Below are positions 60,899 through 64,000 of a stretch of DNA of 64,000 nt, piece by piece; within the stretch, counting starts at the first letter, position 1, and the number at the start of each line of letters is the position of its first letter. Made by a program: the position numbers and the translations under genes. The notes under the pieces are model-generated. The model saw only the letters and a list, made by a program, of their open reading frames with translations. It had not been told where the DNA came from and made no database searches. Origin of the DNA: Flavobacteriaceae bacterium EG-1 (GTDB lineage: Bacteria > Bacteroidota > Bacteroidia > Flavobacteriales > Flavobacteriaceae); contig NZ_WJPK01000004.1 in the NCBI RefSeq assembly GCF_009649685.1, positions 186,001 through 250,000 on the forward strand. The letters are read 5' to 3'.

Positions 60899-62092
60899 TT
60901 ACTCCGGTAATTCAGATGAAACTGTAATACCTAATTCTGAAGCTCCTTCAACAAATTTATCGCCTAAGGCACGCAAAGCATTAACTGCTTCTAGCACCTT
61001 TGGTCTTTCTGTTGCATCAGAAATTGCAAAATCGAAAGGTTCAGCAGTAGCATCTACAGCTGTTTCTGCAGCTACTAATTGTGCTGTTATTTCTGCACCT
61101 AAAGTAGCATCTGCCTCAGTAATTAAATCTTCTAAAGAAGCTCCACTTACTGATGAATAACTTCCTCTAAAAACATTTGCTATACCAGCTAAATTTAAAC
61201 GTAAATCTCTATGAGTATTGTCACTAAAACAAGAATGCTCATCTTCCTGATCTTGATTATCATAAGCTACAAACACACGCTCACCAGCTAATTCTGATTT
61301 CGCAAGTGTTGAAATTCCGGTAAACATATTTTTTAAAGCTACATCTTCATCTAGAGCTAGGAAGGTTGCTCTGTATGCACCACTAGGCTCCCATTCATCT
61401 AACATTAATTGTAAGTGATCTAAAAGCAACTCAGCAGTTGCAACTAAATAGGCTCTTCTTCTATCTTGATTAGCAGCGGTACCACCATCAACAAAGTCGG
61501 TAAACGGACGTTGACCTGCTAATAAATCAGAAGGATCTGTATTATCTTGCCCCCATAATAAAAATTCTATAGCATGGTAACCTACACTTATATTTGCTTC
61601 ACCACCTACTTCATTTAAACTTTCTAAAGTAGCTTTATCAATAGTTGGATAAGTTGTTAAATCATTAATTATTCCTGAAGTTTCTGCTCCTTCTACATAA
61701 TCCACGTAATTTTCATCTAGTGGCCACGCATTTAACAAACCTTCTGGACCATCGTTGTCATCAATTGGTCCACTAGCAAATCGGAAAGCTTCTGTTTGCC
61801 CATATGGCTCTCTTGCAGCCCTCCAAGCTGTTTTAGCAGCTTCGAAATTATCTTCGGTTGGTGTTTCAACAAAAGTATTAATAGCTGTTTGCAGCAATTC
61901 CGCTTCTGCATAAGAATCTTGATAATTCTTATATACCAAATTGGCATAATTCTCAATAATAGTTGATTTTTCAATTCCTGTCTCTTCTTGCTCTTCAGGT
62001 ATTTCAGCACCACTATTATCATCACTTGAACAAGCACCAATTATTAGTGCAAGAAGACTGAAAAAATACATTTTAGTTGAACGATTCGTCAT
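60899..62092 (-). CDS. Imelysin-family lipoprotein with canonical GxHxxE motif
   Basis: 397 residues with lipobox GAC (Cys21) followed by an acidic linker. The imelysin domain has AWRAAREPYGQTEAFRF, GPEGLLNAWPLDENYVDYVE, the canonical motif GYHAIE (171-176) in SVGYHAIEFLLWGQD, and RDLRLNLAGIANVFRGSY. Such proteins are iron-associated periplasmic or surface proteins of still unclear mechanism. It is the first gene of the operon; its promoter is bracketed by two TTATTTAGA-type elements. Confidence 0.95.
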   Translation of the reverse strand: MTNRSTKMYFFSLLALIIGACSSDDNSGAEIPEEQEETGIEKSTIIENYANLVYKNYQDSYAEAELLQTAINTFVETPTEDNFEAAKTAWRAAREPYGQTEAFRFASGPIDDNDGPEGLLNAWPLDENYVDYVEGAETSGIINDLTTYPTIDKATLESLNEVGGEANISVGYHAIEFLLWGQDNTDPSDLLAGQRPFTDFVDGGTAANQDRRRAYLVATAELLLDHLQLMLDEWEPSGAYRATFLALDEDVALKNMFTGISTLAKSELAGERVFVAYDNQDQEDEHSCFSDNTHRDLRLNLAGIANVFRGSYSSVSGASLEDLITEADATLGAEITAQLVAAETAVDATAEPFDFAISDATERPKVLEAVNALRALGDKFVEGASELGITVSSELPE

Positions 62093-62099
62093 TATACGT

Positions 62100-62183
62100 T
62101 TATTTAGACTGTTTTAAAATAGAATCGCAAATATATTTTCCCATATCGAATTACACAAGTTTATTTAGATTAAATTTAAATAA
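62100..62183 (-). promoter_or_regulatory. Imelysin operon promoter with two flanking AT-rich operator-like elements
   Basis: On the minus strand TTG (complement of 62156-62158), a 20-bp spacer and TATATTTG (complement of 62128-62135) match the -33/-7 consensus. 62161-62183 is an inverted repeat (TTATTTAGATT, one central base, AATTTAAATAA; 10 of 11 positions pair) just upstream of -33. 62100-62122 begins with the same TTATTTAGA and lies downstream of the predicted start. The arrangement fits a repressor, plausibly an iron regulator such as Fur, but identity is inference. Confidence 0.65.
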
Positions 62184-62345
62184 TAATTATGTTAATTTTT
62201 GAATGTTATCACGTCCAAAATAATCATACACATAAATCTATTTCGTAATTTTAAGAAATGTCAACTATTATTTTAATAGCTACCCCTATATTCTATTATC
62301 GAATAATAACCAATAATTTTATATGCAAACAATCTAACCAATCTA

Positions 62346-63038
62346 ATGCCTGCTCAAGATTTACAACATTCAGATTATCGTATTCGAAAACTTATTGGTG
62401 TTCTGGGTTTAGCCCTACCCTTTTTACTACCGCTAACTGAAAGTCAATTTTTATCTTCTATAAGCCATTATTATTATCTTCCATTTTCATCATTATTATT
62501 TACGATTATACTTTCTAGTTTTGGTTTATTTTTAATTTCTTATAGAGGATACACCATTGATGAGTCTGAATCTATTAGTGATGATGCGCTTACTAATATT
62601 GGTGGACTAGCAGCACTTATAGTTGTATTTTTCCCAACGTATTGCCATGGTAGTGAAAGTATAAGTATTGACCACCTTTGTTCTAATGAAACGTATCCGC
62701 TATTGGGGCACAATGACAAACTAACAAATACGATACATCTCATTAGTGCAGGAGTGTTTATTTTTATTATGGGATGGATGTCTAAATATAAGTTCACAAG
62801 AGGGAATGATTCCACCAATAACAAAATCTACCTTATTTGCGGAAATATAGTTTGGGTAGCCATTGCACTTTTATTTGTTTTATTTGTGGCCGATTTAATT
62901 GAAGATGGGTTTAAAATAACCAATTACGATGTCTTCATACTTGAGACAATAGCTGTTATTCCTTTTGCAATTTCGTGGTTAATTAAAGGTAAAGCCATGG
63001 AAGACATTAAAGAAATTTTTATTCAACCAACTAAATAA
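62346..63038 (+). CDS. Unknown six-helix membrane protein
   Basis: 230 residues with six hydrophobic segments (about residues 14-31, 42-66, 80-98, 125-143, 158-182, 195-212). A conserved-looking loop has CHGSESISIDHLCSNETYPL with two Cys. The pattern recalls DUF998-like proteins, but I cannot assign a family. It ends 7 bp before the sulfatase start, so they are probably one transcript. It is divergent from the imelysin operon. Confidence 0.82.
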   Translation: MPAQDLQHSDYRIRKLIGVLGLALPFLLPLTESQFLSSISHYYYLPFSSLLFTIILSSFGLFLISYRGYTIDESESISDDALTNIGGLAALIVVFFPTYCHGSESISIDHLCSNETYPLLGHNDKLTNTIHLISAGVFIFIMGWMSKYKFTRGNDSTNNKIYLICGNIVWVAIALLFVLFVADLIEDGFKITNYDVFILETIAVIPFAISWLIKGKAMEDIKEIFIQPTK

Positions 63039-63045
63039 AACTAGT

Positions 63046-64000
63046 TTGAAAAACAATCTACTTAAGTTTGAATTAATACTTATTTTGGTCTTATTTATTA
63101 GCTGTACTAATGAAAGTAAAAAAAACGAAAAGCCAAATGTGTTATTTATTGCTATCGATGACCTTCGAGCAGAATTAGGTGCTTATGGTAATCATTATGT
63201 TAATTCTCCAAATATCGATGCGATAGCGAATGAAGGTTCAATTTTTATGAATCATTTTGTTCAAGTACCTACTTGTGGAGCTTCTAGACATTCGTTATTG
63301 ACAGGTTATCGCCCATGGAAGCCTATTCATTTATCAAATAGAGCTATTGAAAAAGAAATTTCAGATAAGGCGGAAGATTCTATTCCAGAAACATTTATTC
63401 ACCGCTTTAAACAAGATGGGTATCATACTATAGGAATTGGAAAAATTAGCCATTCAGCTGATGGATATCTTTATGAATATGAAGAAGAACCTACAAAAAA
63501 GCGAGAACTACCACATAGCTGGAGTGAGCTACTTTTTAATTCAGGAAAATGGAAAACAGGATGGAATTCATTTTTTGCTTACGCAAATGGCGAAAATAGA
63601 CAGAGCTTAAAAAAACAAGTAAAACCCTACGAAGCTGGTGATGTAAATGATGATGGATACCCGGATGGACTAACAACTGAAATTGCAATTACAAAACTTA
63701 AGGAACTAAAAAAACAAAACAAACCCTTTTTCATGGGTGTGGGTTTCTTTAAACCGCATCTGCCTTTTAATGCACCTAAAAAGTATTGGAATTTATACAA
63801 TCGCGATTCCCTACCAATCTCAGATAACCCAAATATTCCTGAAAACATAAATTTAAAGAGCTTACACGAAAGTGGAGAATTTAACCAATATGCTTTAGGT
63901 GAAGAAAAAGCAAGTCTTTCCAAATCAGTTTCCGATGCCTATGCTAGAAAATTAAAACATGCATACCTAGCAGCCATTAGTTATACAGATGCTCAAGTAG
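63046..64000 (+). CDS. Iduronate-2-sulfatase-like lipoprotein, 3' end outside window
   Basis: 318 residues are visible and no stop is reached. The start is a TTG (63046) that gives a signal with lipobox FISC (Cys20); the next candidates would lose it. The sulfatase N-terminus NVLFIAIDDLRAELGAYGNH has the paired metal-binding Asp (38-39). The active-site motif is CGASR (Cys77 to Arg81), the Cys being the one converted to formylglycine. GVGFFKPHLPFNAPKKYW is typical of the iduronate-sulfatase-like branch. The substrate is a sulfated polysaccharide or glycan by family, not proven. Confidence 0.92.
   Translation, partial: MKNNLLKFELILILVLFISCTNESKKNEKPNVLFIAIDDLRAELGAYGNHYVNSPNIDAIANEGSIFMNHFVQVPTCGASRHSLLTGYRPWKPIHLSNRAIEKEISDKAEDSIPETFIHRFKQDGYHTIGIGKISHSADGYLYEYEEEPTKKRELPHSWSELLFNSGKWKTGWNSFFAYANGENRQSLKKQVKPYEAGDVNDDGYPDGLTTEIAITKLKELKKQNKPFFMGVGFFKPHLPFNAPKKYWNLYNRDSLPISDNPNIPENINLKSLHESGEFNQYALGEEKASLSKSVSDAYARKLKHAYLAAISYTDAQV

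Noticed and set aside
1-64000. Mobile elements, prophage genes, CRISPR arrays and rRNA genes
   Set aside because: No transposase, integrase or phage-like frame, no regularly spaced repeats and no rRNA sequence were seen in the window.

Overview
The window is a chromosomal segment of an AT-rich member of the Bacteroidota, almost certainly a marine-type Flavobacteriaceae. The evidence is a fused SecDF, an archaeal/eukaryotic-type ProRS, a rho gene with a long basic insertion, a CHU_C (type IX secretion, type B) sorting domain, a TonB-receptor-like outer membrane protein with a carboxypeptidase-like N-terminal domain, many lipoproteins, and promoters fitting the Bacteroidota pattern TTG-N18-21-TAnnTTTG. 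No insertion sequence, prophage, CRISPR array or rRNA operon was seen. The only RNA gene found is tRNA-Glu(TTC). Two genes are cut by the window edges: an ABC exporter on the left and a sulfatase on the right.

Layout. 1-9.6 kb is mostly housekeeping: ABC exporter, truA, YfcE-like phosphoesterase, a lipoprotein of the DUF6340 type, DUF4293, rho, an unknown lipoprotein/membrane protein pair, rpsT, tRNA-Glu and proS. 9.7-14 kb carries envelope proteins: a Gly/Trp/Tyr then Arg/Ser/Thr-rich lipoprotein, an OmpP1/FadL barrel and a T9SS cargo protein. 14.4-19.4 kb holds folE-cysS-yidD and lgt-DUF192-hydrolase. 19.5-22.5 kb has secreted proteins of uncertain role (SUMF1-like, a 407-residue protein, an SGNH hydrolase). 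22.6-31 kb holds the split transhydrogenase pntAA-pntAB-pntB, a ModF-like ABC protein, secDF and mdh. 31-32.5 kb is a tandem duplication of a small lipoprotein gene together with its upstream region. 32.6-36.5 kb is gyrB and asnB. 36.7-47.3 kb contains small secreted proteins, NIPSNAP, OmpA, a thrombospondin-3/cytochrome c lipoprotein, a beta-barrel/TPR pair and ftsE. 47.4-50.1 kb is an IorBA-like molybdenum hydroxylase. 50.5-56.9 kb has an acyltransferase-like membrane protein and an outer membrane receptor divergent from a LytS/LytTR two-component system and a Tat-type dienelactone hydrolase. 56.9-62.2 kb is a four-gene imelysin / di-heme oxidoreductase / imelysin / HTTM operon. A membrane protein and an iduronate-sulfatase-like lipoprotein close the window.

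The most interesting systems are three. First, the imelysin-DHOR-imelysin-HTTM operon has a well-formed promoter bracketed by two TTATTTAGA-type elements, one of them a near-perfect palindrome. This suggests metal, probably iron, control. Second, three AACGACA elements lie between the receptor gene and the LytS/LytTR genes; two are direct repeats 21 bp apart, the geometry expected for a LytTR regulator. Third, the tandem lipoprotein genes have retained not only the protein but also a 72-bp upstream block, TCGA elements spaced 30 bp apart and a hairpin at the stop codon. All functional claims beyond family membership are inference from sequence read by eye; no database search was run.
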